Source of the DNA: Allacma fusca | Lineage: Eukaryota; Arthropoda; Collembola; Symphypleona; Sminthuridae | Reading direction: 5' to 3' | Assembly (NCBI GenBank): GCA_947179485.1 | Contig: OX359248.1 | Span: forward strand, 3,675,501-3,739,500 | DNA: 64,000 nucleotides | In this document: positions 11,616-23,480 of the stretch, one piece after another | Layout: each line of letters begins with the position of its first letter | Position numbering within the stretch: position 1 is the stretch's first letter | Position numbers and translations under genes: made by a program | Notes under the pieces: generated by a model | Told to the model about the DNA's origin: nothing | Database searches by the model: none | What the model saw: the letters and a program-made list of their open reading frames with translations, nothing else

Positions 11616-14600
11616 CTAAAATTGCAAAAAAATACACAAATCAGTACATTAAATTCATAGGTGACTGTCGCTCTGATTACAGTTAAAATCACACACAAAG
11701 AACAAGTAGCAGGGTCATAGAGGCAGCTCATTAGATATACAACTCGTTTCAAAAGTTAAAAACATCGAATTGGAATTTTATTTGTAAGTTAGCTTTTCAA
11801 TTTTAATGATAAATTTTCTGTTTTCTGAATGCTTGAGGAGCTGGAAATTCCACAAAGCTAATATTATTCATAATAATGAAGCTATTAAGTAAATATTTTC
11901 ATGCACAAAACCCCAATCGGGACTGGCTATCTTATCAAAATTTTAAAACTGAGACTGATAATGCAAATACAACTACAAATACTTAGTTGACGTAAGAATC
12001 ATGAAATAATTATTGTTAGTTCATTCAAAGTTTTGAAAGAAAAATTCAAAACCGAAAAAGCAAACAAAGCTAGAAGCAAACAGGAGGAAACGTAGTGACT
12101 TGAGGCAATGGAAGAGCCTGTACAGGTTGTGGTGCGATGTAGACGCCGCTGTAGACTGATGGAGTTCCCATTCCAGCACCACTCAACTGACTGTTCAATG
12201 GATTCGACCCCGCTCCCAATGACGAGTTGTAGCCTCCTCCGGAATTAGTGTACGGTTTATCGCTATACTGCTGTAATCAATACGAAATTCATGAATAATT
12301 ACCTTCTAAAAAATCTACTGAATCAAGCGAAACCGAACTTGTATTTTTTAACTGGTTAACCGGTCTAGGTTTGCGGTTACTTGACCTGCCAATTTAACTT
12401 TAGTTCATGAAACACAGTTCAAAACAAGCTACTAAAATTTGTCAAAATGTGTTATTTAGATGTAAGTCCTACAGTTGGCATATAAAATTATGCTTAAGCT
12501 CCGGTAACAGAAGCACTGCTATTGTCCGTTAAATTATCATCTTGGAAACCCCAAGGATATAAATATTTATTACATATAAAACCTTCTAAGTATGGATGCA
12601 AAATATTTTCCGCTTGCAAATTCTGTCAACTAACTGTCTGGATGAAGCTGATATTATACAAGTTCACACACTACGAAAAAATCAGACGTTGTAAGAACTA
12701 TAAAATTTGAAACCAGATTGGATAAATGCATATACTCACATTCATTTTGTTCATGTGTCCTTTTCCATACATGGACGAATTTAAGTCAGTCGTCTGCGAA
12801 TTTCCTGAAGAAGTGGCTGAGGAAGTCTTGCCTGAATTGGAATTGGGGCCAACTCCAGAGCCACCGGCGTAGGAATTTTTACCAAAGTCAGTCGAGGGTC
12901 CTTGTCCCTCGTAGGAGTACGAAGGAGTGTACACGCCTTTGTTTTGATACTGATGATTAGTCGAAGCAGCATGAGGAGGACCAGAGGCATTAGTTGGTGT
13001 CGCCATGGCAGTTGTAGGGTACATATGAGGTGGAGGTGCATATGGAAAAGGTGTTCCTGGATGCATATTGCCCACAAAATAGTAACCAGGTAATCCAGGA
13101 TTGTAGATGGGTTGCTGCGTGTTCTGTCCGGCTATGTTTGAAGGCACAGGCGATGCAGTAGAACTATCCGAGCGAGGAAAGCGTGCATCTGAACCACCCG
13201 CAAAACTAGGCAGAGTCGTACCATCATTTCTTCCTGACACACCAGGCCCACCAGCATTAGCTGCACAACAAGTTAAAACTCTTTAAAATTGGTCAAACAT
13301 TTATCAACCTATCATTAAATCTAACTTCAACGATTTTTACAGATTCAGAATATTTCGAAAAATGAAATCAAGAAGAGAGCTACTCAGTAAATACGGACAA
13401 TCACGCACAAACTAAATTACACACAAAGAAAGAAAGAAAAAAATATGAACCTTCTAATGCGAAACTCATTGGGTTACCATAGTTCGCTCCACCCGCATCA
13501 TAATATCCTTGCATATGAGGGGGAAGTCTTGGTAATAATTGCATCGAGCTTTCATCAAAGCCGTAAAATGGAGCTTGTAAACTGTAGAACGTGGGCATTC
13601 CAGTTTGATGATTCAGAATGTACTGTGGCTGCATCACCATTCCCGGGGGAATTCCCATCTTGGCTCCTCCACTTGCATTTGCTACGTTTGAAGCTGTAGA
13701 TATCTTTGGATTAGAGGTTGAAGTAGGAGCTATCGCTAAAATTACGAAACAAATATAACCCTGACAACACAAAGGGTACATTTAGCTTTCTCACATCTCT
13801 GCAGGACCTATTTTCTACTTAAAACCTATCCTAACTCACTATTGTCTCATACAACTAAACTAATAACACAAACACAGCTACTTGGAGAACTACTAACAAC
13901 TAACAGGGAGCTACTCAAACAACTGAAAAATATTATTTGCTGATCAGAGATGAGTTATCTAAATTATACGGCACAACGAGTCTATCAAAACAACAATTAT
14001 TCAAAAATTAAAAATCTGGTTTCCCACACTTACCTGAACCTTGCTGTAGTGCTCCCATTTGAACAGAATTAGCTGAGGAAGAACCAGACGCCGGAACAGA
14101 GGAATTATTTTCACTCGGAGAATCCTTCACAGTCGGATGTCCACTTGTAACATTTTGAGCACTGAGTGATCCTTGGAGTTTCGGCCCGTAGTTTCCATAT
14201 TGATTCGTTCCACTAGGTGTGCTGCCGTATCTAAAATAAATGAAATTTCATTTAAAATCCAAAAAAAGCAAAGAACAGATTAAATTACCAACAAGTAATG
14301 GAAACAATATTTACGCAGGAGTGTTGGAATTTGCATTATGATGATAAGCAGCAGATGACTGAGAGGCATTCCCACTGTAAGCACTTGGGCTCTGACTCAC
14401 AGGCGGCAAAATGGGTTGCGACTGGATTTGAGATGATTGAACTGCGCTAACTACGGGCTGACTACCATACGCTAAATTGCCAATGTTGTGATAATTTGAC
14501 TGGGCAGTCGATGACGTGTAAGGGGTTGCTGTAACTGCCCCTGGAGGCGAACTGCCATTCCCGGCTGTAGAATTACTGTAAGTTACTGTGCCTGAAGGAG

Positions 14601-17117
14601 TTTGGGTGACGGGAGCGAATCCCGGTGCTGGAAACCCAGGTGCTCCTTTACCATAAGATACAAAGGCCGAACCGACATTCGAAGAATTAACGTATGAAGA
14701 CTGGGGAGAGTTATTATTTTTATTCTGGTTTTGCAATGATGAAAGTGCATGGGAGTCGATGATTGGTGAAATTGCTACTCCAGCAGCTGAAGATACGGAT
14801 TCCACCAGAGTTGACTGTGGAGGAGGTCTTTGATTCTGAAACGGTGATGGAGCCTGTGGAGGTGCGGCTTTGTTTGCCAAGGGATCCTTCTCAGCTGCCG
14901 AAAAAGAGTCTAATTTTGTAGGTGGAGCACCATATAAAATGTCCGCACTTGGTTTCCCTCCAGGACCACCATGTAATACCGGGTTGAAGTTCATGGATGA
15001 ATTATCATCAAATTCTAATCCTCCGAACTGAACATCCAGTGTACCAACTGAGTCCACTGGCATCTCTACAGCTGATGACGGAATCTATGAAGTAATATTA
15101 ATATACTTCTATATTAACTACAAACTTATAATATATTACTTCTACTGAATCACATCTGAAAAGTCGGAAATGGAGGGGATATTAAACTGACCTTAGTGGT
15201 AGGTCCTCGAGGCCTCTGAACTTTCAGACGAGGAGGTAAAGCTTGATTGGTGTTACCAATTGGGACTTGGTTAGCATTTGAATAAGAGGATTGTAAAGTG
15301 GCCAAAAGATTGGCTCCGGCATTGCTCACAGTCGAATTGGAAGAATTTTGCGGTTTTTGTTGTAAAAGTAGGCTAAGGTCGATGCTTTGACCGGGTACCA
15401 CAGACGGTGGAACCGCAGCTACATTGTTGAGTCCAGTCACAACAGCCACACCATCTCCTAAAGCGTCTCCGCTTCCTACCGATGAGATCTTCACGTCACC
15501 AACAACAGCAGGTGATGCTGAGCTACCCAAATGATTCGGTCCCACACCATTTGTCGTGTCTCCTAGCGGGGGAGTTATCTGCGTTTGAGTTGACGGTGTG
15601 AATACTTTTGTTTCTTGTAATGAGCCAGTGTACTCTTCATTATCCCAGTCTTCAGCTGAAGGAAACTCATCCCACTTGTCTGAAATACGAAGACAAATCA
15701 ATAATCATTTAATAAAATTATGCTGACACTTTCAACGAAACACATTGCGACCCAAATCCAACCGCAACCACTTCACAAAAAATGGAACACATCACTACGT
15801 CGCAACATACAACAATCACCACTCCCGTCCAAGCTTATGTTGCCGTGTGATGTTCAGCAGTAAAACGTCGAAAATGTAAAGCTTGCAAAAAACTGAATCC
15901 AGGATTGGAGCACTCATTACAACATTTTCTCGTGGCAAAACTCAAGCATAAAAATCGACCCGAAAGCACACTCACCAACTTTAAGAGGGGGCTTCTCTGC
16001 AGGAGCATCGGCTTGGCTATTTTCCCAGACGTCAATTGGATGGTAACCAGAATCATCTTCACGACCCCGCGTTCGGCTGGCAAATGTTCTGGTTCCTTCC
16101 CTACTACCCCTACTTCCACGTCCACCACCTCGCCCACCCCTACCAGGGCCATTGGATATTCTACCACCATAACCTCCAAAATTTCTGGACCTTTCTTCAT
16201 CATTTTCTTTGTTGTCTGCTCGACCACCACCTCGTCCTCGCCCGCCACGACGAGAACCCCCTCGGGCTCCCCTATCACCTTTGTCTCCTCGGTCATTACG
16301 CCTTTGCTCAATCCCGACATCCTGACCATCACCAGCTTCAGAATCTTTTCGTTCTCTCTCCGATTTATCACTGCGGGCATCGCGCTTTTCAGATCTGTCG
16401 CGACCACCTTCCTTCGGACCACGCTACAAAAAATATGATTTCAATTCACACCCCATCATATACTGAATGCTCGAATTGTTGCACAGCATGAAAAAGATAT
16501 TAGTGCACAAGTGAAAGAAGGCAAAGAATCAATGACCGTGTTCGTTTCCTTTTTTACTGAATCGGAAATTAATTATTATGAGTGCAATCTTATGTTCAAA
16601 AATTAGTCACCTCTTTTTCTCTCGGAGGAAGTTCATTTTTCGAAGCTGGTGTTTTTGACTTCTTCTTTTTGCCAGCTTGTTCCCATTCTGATGAGAGAAG
16701 CTGACCACTTCCATCTGTGAGTAGTGTGATTGCTTGCGCAGTGTCATACTCTCGGCTGTGAAGTGCCATGCAGGCTTCATCTTCTGTTGCTCTGGTAATT
16801 TCCATGACCTGCTTAATTTTCTTTTGCAATTCTGGATCTTCTGCTCTGTGAGAATCCATAATTCGAGCTATCTGCATTTGCTCAGCTGTAGGCTATTTCC
16901 AAACAAACAAACAAAAATTGAATGAGTTATCGTCTCCACAATCCCAATTCCAAGCGCACTTTCCAATTTCTCTTTCCAATCACACAAGTCAAGGACACCA
17001 TCTTACCTGTATTTTCGGGTTGAGATCAGCTTTGTCTGTTTTCGAATCTGATTTGTTTGGTTTGGCTTTGTTGGAAACCCCTTTGACGGGATTCCCTTTG
17101 GATGCTCCGGAGCTCAT
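11541..17117 (-). CDS. lig: Lingerer / UBAP2-like protein
   Basis: This gene encodes the arthropod member of the UBAP2/UBAP2L (lingerer) family: cytoplasmic, RNA-granule-associated proteins. In Drosophila, lingerer acts in mating behaviour and growth control and partners with RNA-binding proteins (family knowledge). Exons, in transcript order: 17007-17117, 16611-16892, 15976-16423, 15192-15679, 14315-15084, 14034-14230, 13451-13735, 12740-13260, then 12070-12270 ending ...TTFPPVCF-stop. All junctions are GT-AG with matching phases, giving 1,100 residues. A distal exon (11541-11615) ends ...QYGAAPYWAN-stop. Domains: N-terminal UBA at residues 45-100 (TAEQMQIARIMDS... ITRATEDEACMALH); an RG/RGG-rich segment about 175-250; the EEYTGSLQETKVFT motif just after 281; the UBAP2-Lig motif at about 442-475 (IPSSAVEMP..., LDVQFGGLEF); then a long Ser/Gln/Pro/Tyr-rich disordered tail. 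Antisense and shifted frames over the RGG exon are long but spurious. The start at 17117 is the first Met of the family-like N-terminus. Confidence 0.96.
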
Positions 17118-18800
17118 TACGACCACACGTAATACCTTTAAATTGCTACCTATGTACACTGGTATGTACAAGACAAATTATCTGCAAACACAAACAAAAT
17201 TACCAGTCAACTCAATCATCCAAACGTCACCCCGATAACCACTCAATAACCAATAGTAACGTCAACTGTGCGGGACCCGACCTGAACACTCACTATTATG
17301 GCAGTGAACAAAAATCTAAAATCACACGCCTTTAGTGATGCCTAACCAAAACAAATCTCACATCCCACAATGCAATGCTATTCTCAGCATAATCTCGTTA
17401 CTAACACAAACGATTAACTCTCCACTATTACTGCATCACTACTAGTAATTTACTATACTAAGTAACTGGTAAACTCTACGATCCTCCCATTCAGGAGTTA
17501 CAAGACTATCTTAATTATTATCTAATCCTCTCAACCTCTCCAATTAAACCAACGAACAGTAAGTACTACGATAACAATTAATTATTACTCCTTCCATTAC
17601 AAGTTTACAACATTTAGTTATTCAACACCTCCCGAAAGAACATTATCTTTTGACAGATATCTCATTCTAAAAGCAGGCCGTCTCAAATTACAAACAAGTT
17701 CCAACTTCTACACTCCTGTCAGGGAAAAAAAATGCTAGAACCAATGCGCACAATTGTATGACCCTTCAGATGACCCCTACGGTCCCAGCCTCCCACATGC
17801 TTCTAACTCGACTATTAAAATATCCCACCTACACGGAGAGCCTTCAAGAACGACGACAATTCGATCGAGGTGAGGAGCACGGACTTGAGGTCAAGAACGT
17901 TATTATAATTAATTGTATTGGGGAAGAGGGGGTCTACAATCCCGTCAAAATCCTACCAATGAAGGCTGAATGAGTAATTTAAAGTGTAATTAAAGGAATG
18001 GATTTGAACATTGGAGGGTTGACTGTGTGTACAGTGAAATGACTCAAGAACCTATACCAGGAAAGCGTAAGAGTTAAAATAATGACTGAAATTGATTACT
18101 AATTGACTTTGCTTGCGATCGTCCAATTGAATGCCCGTTACAAGTTAAAGTGATGACCCTCGTAAACCCCACTCTAACGGACAGATAAAATTGAAAGGAG
18201 CCCCAAAAGATAATGCTCCGATGGTAATGAACTGCTAAAAACAAAATAATAGGAGTAAAGTAAGATCCTAGTAGTACACCGGTCTTTTAGGCGCGATACA
18301 TCATTAACTTTAGCTCTCTTCCCCTCAACTAAATCACAATTACTGACTTTGACCCCACACACTGAGACTCCGAAGACGGTCACCCGACAGTTCAGACAAG
18401 ATTTCTCCACAGGATTTCGATGGAAATAAATTTTTAGAAATTACAAAAAATTAAAACCTACCTTGAGAATTAAACTGTATATACTCACGACTTTAAAAGA
18501 GAGAAGACACAAAAGATGTATATGATTGATCAAGGGCAAACGTGTTTTTCTATAAGTTCGTCCACTTCCTCGAGAGAGCGTTGTCTGCCCTCAGCACTCA
18601 ACAACACACTACTCACATACCTGTACAAACACAACCATTAGCTCAACACTATATACGTCCACTTCATATTTGTATGCACTAGCCAGTGCGGGGCAGTTTG
18701 GGACAAACTACACACCTCAAATGTACTCCGACAACGTTCGTTCCACACACGAAAGGGTTTAAAGCGGAGGGGTGGTTAACCCGAACGGGTTACCTGGGTC
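17118..18800 (-). promoter_or_regulatory. lig: Lingerer 5' region: likely non-coding exons and promoter
   Basis: There is no coding sequence. On the minus strand, strong donor-like sites occur at 18621 (ACAG|GTATGTGAG), about 18489 (GTC|GTGAGT) and 18462 (AAG|GTAGGT), and possible acceptors lie just upstream of the start codon. This suggests one or more alternative untranslated first exons spliced to the 17,007-17,117 exon. It is inference; no transcript evidence is available. Confidence 0.4.
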
Positions 18801-20679
18801 CTGGCCTCTTATTATTAAAATTAAAAATAATATGAATAATTGATCAATTTTAGCAGTAATATGTAGCTATAATCAACTCTTGTTCTCAAAACCATGTAAT
18901 AATTTAATAATAACGCAATGAGGATTTAATAACGGTAATTTCGTTATAATGAATATAATTACACCTATCCCCAACCCGGTACAGTTAACTAGCCTTGTAA
19001 TGGATCTAACCTTACAGGTTGGGGTGTACTCTCAAGTCAGAGTCCATGCATCGTTATAGAAGTTTCCCTACTGGGACCACTGGTGTATTCACAATTTTAA
19101 TGAGCATAGCATCGCTGAAGAGTTAAATTGGAATATGTGCGCATGTTTTTGTACAGGACTTAGACCGTTTTGACTCTGCAGCGACGATATGCTCCAGGCG
19201 TACAAGAAAAAGTTCAAAGTGTGAATTCGGGACAGTGACATCTTCCTGGTTTAGCATCCATCAATAATTGGTTAGGTTTTAAGCTTTTCATCTGATTTGA
19301 AGATCCCAAGTGACGGGATGAGAAGTAAATGTAATCATTTAAAGGCTTCAAAATCAATAGTGCAGTACTAGCCAAGGACTGATTTCCTGAAAAAGACATT
19401 GGATAGATACGGAAGACACCGGTGGAAAAAAAACCTTACCGGGAATTCAATAAATATCTTGAATTTTTTAACCTGGTTAAAGATGAAGACAGGGTCCGGA
19501 TAAATATATGTTAGGCTGTGTCGGGTAGGGCCGAGTATTTTCGTCTTGTCATTGGGAATTACTTTCAACGTCAGACTGCCTAAAAATTCAATTTGAGTGG
19601 ACTTCTAACGTTGCAATAAATGGGAATATTGTTGAAGATAAGGGAATAATATTAAAGGTAGTATGTATTATACGAAGGTTCAACTCAGACTGAGGTTCTT
19701 ACCTAGAACTCTCAATAATTGATTTCTCAATTTATTTAACTAGTTAATAAATCAGTTGAGTTGGGACAGCTGAGGTCATCAGCCGACTGTCCTACACAAT
19801 GGGACCTCGTTTCATTGTTCGTCGAAGGCGACTGCCAAACTTGAGAATGAAAATGTAGGAGTGTGCCAAACCCTGGCAGGAGCTGGTTTTGAGAGACTCT
19901 GCAGTTTTAGGGTCGTGGGACTAAACACTGTTTCAGTTGTAACGAGGAAATGTCATGCATGCATACAAAGCCTATTGCAGTACATATACCCTGGTGGAAG
20001 GGCTACTATACATTGTGAGAGCCAGGATAGATTTTTGCGTTTCCATTCAAACGACCGTTCTAAGGAAGTTGACAAAGTGAGCTCCGCACACTTTGCTTCA
20101 CTGAACTTCCATCTCCCACCGCTTTGTACTCTCCCCAACTACCTCAATGGAATCATGCCGGCATTTTGGCACAAGCTTTAGCCTTACAGTGTTAATCCTC
20201 AGAGGTTCTTGTACCGGGATCATTGGCAAAGCGGTTGCGTCAAAAAACCAAGAGTCGACGCAGATTATTTACGCAGATTTCACCTGCCTTGGCCCTCCCG
20301 AACTAGCAAGAGTCAGGATCTTTACCAATTTTGAAATCTCGACTAAAGGTCATATTTATCTTGTGAGCAAGTGCGAACAAACTCCAATTATTATTGTTAT
20401 TTTTATATATGTACCTTATTAGTATTGATGGACACCGATAATTAATTTTTTTCATACTGAGGTAATTACACGTGCGAGTATTTTATTGATTATTTATTGT
20501 GATACCGGTGGAAGCAATTCCCTAAGATTGGGATTGTTATTTATCTGCAATGTTGTCTTTGATTTGTCTTAATTACTGATTTTAATTATCGTGATACGGT
20601 ATCGTCATAATTAATGGGATATTTTATTTGGGATTATTTTGTTTATAGAAAAGACTTGTATTATTAGCCTATTGGAAGG
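18800..20679. other. Intergenic region between lingerer and mRpS16 (divergent)
   Basis: The two genes face away from each other. The stretch is non-coding as far as I can see. An open frame at 19,861-20,181 has no motif and sits in no splice context. The last roughly 250 nt before 20,680 is expected to hold the mRpS16 promoter and 5' UTR, but no clear TATA box or initiator stands out. Confidence 0.45.
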
Positions 20680-21634
20680 ATGGTGCGGCTGGATTTATTT
20701 AGTCAAATGGCAAAGGTCATTGTTTACCCGGTGTCATCCTCCACGGGTGGGGGGTACTTGAAGAGACGGGAAAAAGTCATCAGATTGGCCCTCAAGGGAT
20801 GTGCCAACCGACCTTTCTTTCATGTGGTGATAACAAATGTAAGTTCAGGGGGAATTTAATCCTGAGGAATGTAATTATTTATGTCCTTGGTGGATGTTGT
20901 ACTTTTTTGAAGAAGATTTGGCGTGGGCTTTTAATTGTTGGGGAGAAGGATTTATGAATATTTTATACGCATTTGTTTTGGAATTATGTCGTGCGATTTC
21001 GACCGTTTACAGAATATATATTGAACGCAGGCGTAACCTTATATGTAATCCTTTGAATTTTAGTATTTAATTCTGAGTCATGCATTTTGTAGAGAAATAT
21101 TTCCAAATTATTCCGGGTAGTCAGTACTGGATATGGCTTTTTTTTTGTAAAGTATAGTACTTTTTGAATGTTTTGTGAGGATGTTCATTTAAATGTTTTT
21201 TGTATTTGTGGGTAGGGATGGTATTGGGGTATTGTATTTTAAGTTTTTGAGGAATGCTTCTTTTTAGAAATGGAGACCTAGAGATGCTCCACCGTATGAA
21301 CAAGTAGGAACTTATGACCCCATGCCTAACGAAGAGAATCAGAAACTGCTTAGTTTGAATCTGGAACGAATTAGGTATTGGATTGGGAGAGGAACCACAT
21401 TTTCAAGCCCCATGGAGGATTTATTAGGTGAGAAAATTGTTTTTGTAAAGAATACGTGCGGGCACTTGGGTTAACTTACGTAACTGATTTCTAAATTTTG
21501 TTACAGGTCGGATAGGATTTTTACCAATTAATCCCTACGCGCAGCGGAATGCATGGAAGTTGAGGCGAGCTGCTGCTAAAGAGCTCCAGGAGCAATTGGA
21601 GAAGGAGAAAACGGCAGAAGGGGAAAAGTCTTAG
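20680..21634 (+). CDS. mRpS16: Mitochondrial ribosomal protein S16 (bS16m)
   Basis: This is a structural protein of the small subunit of the mitochondrial ribosome, nuclear-encoded and imported to the matrix. Three exons: 20680-20838, 21268-21427 and 21507-21634, with donors GTAAGT and GTGAGA and acceptors TTTTTAG and GTTACAG; phases close to give 148 residues, near the usual 130-150. The S16 core spans about residues 25-115: GGYLKRREKVIRLALKGCAN, FFHVVITNKWRPRDAPPYEQ, GTYDPMPNEENQKLLSLN, then ERIRYWIGRGT and the S16-typical LLGRIGFLPINP. A basic/acidic Lys/Glu-rich tail of about 35 residues follows, as in many metazoan orthologues. No classical presequence is needed beyond the short hydrophobic N-terminus. 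A polyadenylation signal AATAAA lies at 21707, 73 nt after the stop. It converges on COX5A. Confidence 0.96.
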
Positions 21635-21706
21635 CGCATATGGATAAATTAGATGACCTAATTTTTAAGATGTTATGGTATAGTCACTGTTGATAGTAAA
21701 ATTAGT

Positions 21707-21712
21707 AATAAA
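21707..21712 (+). other. mRpS16: Polyadenylation signal of mRpS16
   Basis: AATAAA, 73 nt downstream of the mRpS16 stop. Confidence 0.7.
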
Positions 21713-21807
21713 TTCTCTTTTACACCGATATCAAATTATAGTTGGAATCACAAGTTAAATCATTTATAAGTCACTGGGAAACAAAAGTATGGCTGTTACA
21801 TTAATTG

Positions 21808-21813
21808 TTTATT
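21808..21813 (-). other. COX5A: Polyadenylation signal of COX5A
   Basis: AATAAA on the minus strand (TTTATT on plus), about 240 nt after the COX5A stop. It faces the mRpS16 signal about 100 nt away, so the two 3' UTRs probably abut without overlapping. Confidence 0.6.
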
Positions 21814-22054
21814 TAATATAACAATGACTTCCAGTTGTTTTCATGTGAAGTGTGTTAATGCTTTATGACAGTGGCGGAGAGGGAACTCCGAGTAAGATAG
21901 CACAACTAAAAGGTACGAGCCGTACCGAACGACCACCGGACCGGTACAACATTTGGGAATTTAATGTAACAGTTCATATTTATACAGCCTACTATAGAAT
22001 TATATCCGTAACTTTTACAGTTACAATTGAACGGTTTGACTACGACTGAATGTT

Positions 22055-22933
22055 TTACATATCGAACACACTCTTTAAAGCCAGCTCAGGTTTGCCGTAA
22101 CCCAACTCGTCAGGAGTGCTGATGCCAAGTTCTTCTAGTGCTGGCGTAATTTCCTGGATAAAAAATCAATAGATATTCAAGCCACCGACCTTTCATCTTA
22201 TACTCATCTTAAAATCGCTAAATAATAACTCGTAAATATTGACTAGGAATCACCAACCTTGAGAACGTAAGGCCAAAGAGCCGAGTTATCCTCACAACGG
22301 AATTTAACTGCTTCAAGAAATCTAGTTGTAAGTGAATAGTCATTAACTCGACGGCACGCTTGGAGAGCAGCAATGATGATCTTAGGTTCCGGAACCAAAT
22401 CCATGGTGACAAGTTGGGTCATCCCCTAAAAAACCAACATTTTACTTTAAACCCCTTACTTGTTTTCATCTTCCGTTCAACAACACAGAATTTAGTTCCA
22501 TGGAATTCGAAATTCCATAGTATCTTTTGAAATCCCAAGCCCCAATAATATCTGCAATAAATTCTGGACTACATGCCGAAACTGATTTTACAGTCCTGCT
22601 CCAAAAACGATATTAAAAAAAATAAGTAATAAATTACCCTGCGGATTTCCCAGCCGTCGATGTTTGGCCGATTGAAATAAGCGAGGTACCGGGTATCAAA
22701 CTCCTCGTCGGTTTCAGTTACTGCATGGGACATCATTCGTGTAGCCGCTGTAAATAAAGCATAAACATAAACACCTACAAAATCTATCAAAATTTCCGAA
22801 TCCACACAATCTCAATTTAATAAATTCCAAAAAACAAAATTAAAGCAACCATACCTGGTTGAACCATTTGGGTTCGGCCCATAACGGCACCACGAACTGT
22901 CGCACCTAACCTCTGGTTCATTATTCTCATCAT
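22055..22933 (-). CDS. COX5A: Cytochrome c oxidase subunit 5A, mitochondrial
   Basis: This is a nuclear-encoded subunit of respiratory complex IV on the matrix side of the inner membrane; the family is all-helical and has no membrane span. Exons in order: 22855-22933, 22638-22747, 22258-22425, 22055-22153; GT-AG junctions and phases close to 151 residues. The first 30 or so residues are Arg/Met/Gln-rich with no acidic residues, as expected of a cleaved import presequence. The mature part carries the family signatures: ETDEEFDTRYLAYFNRP, NIDGWEIRRGMTQLVTMDLV, PEPKIIIAALQACRRVND, FLEAVKFRCEDNSALWPYVL and a C-terminus with GISTPDELGYGKPEL. Two nearby start codons exist: the first gives MMRIMNQRLG and the third ATG in frame gives MNQRLG. 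I list the upstream one. Confidence 0.97.
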
Positions 22934-23480
22934 TTTGGGAATTTTGCGGGATGGAAACTACGGTTAAAATGACTCCGCTTCAAAACACACAAAATAAGTC
23001 AAAAATTATAATCACAATTACAACATTGCCAAAACACTCCCTAAAACCTCTTGTCCAAAATGTAGTGCCCGTATGTACATACACAAATCGGCCTTGGATC
23101 AAATATCGCCCTTTGGACCCAAAATACAAAAAATATTCACATCAAAATAATCCCGAATATACTGAAAAGTTTACAATGGAATAAATAGAGTCTTGAACAG
23201 CGATACAAAATCTCATATATTAAATAGGAAAATTAATGGGAATTTTAACGGCTAAATATTTACGAACTTCGCCAACCGTACCTCTGCTATACTTTCTAGC
23301 AATCTGAGGATTCCCAACCCTAAAAAATTATTCAGCAACAATATTTAATTCTAACGAAATGAGGACTTAGTTTGTGTGACTAATTTACGCGCAAGTGGAA
23401 AGTTTCACGATTTTAAAAAAATAATTTGTAATTTTGCGAATATTATGTAAGTAAATACCTTCCGAATTCTAGGAGAACCT
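22934..23480. promoter_or_regulatory. COX5A upstream region
   Basis: Non-coding. It presumably contains the COX5A promoter and 5' UTR. A plus-strand frame (22951-23184) is Lys/Thr/Asn-rich and unconvincing. Confidence 0.4.

Noticed and set aside
12718..13093. Open frames overlapping the lingerer exon at 12740-13260 in other frames and on the plus strand
   Set aside because: Only the Pro/Tyr/Ser-rich minus frame continues across both splice junctions.
15835..16422. Long open frames on both strands over the lingerer RGG exon (including 15905-16438 plus and 16036-16491 plus)
   Set aside because: The frame reading RGPKEGGRDRSEK...GRGGGRAD...DVWENS joins both neighbouring exons in phase and fits lingerer; the other frames are by-products of GC-rich Arg/Gly codons.
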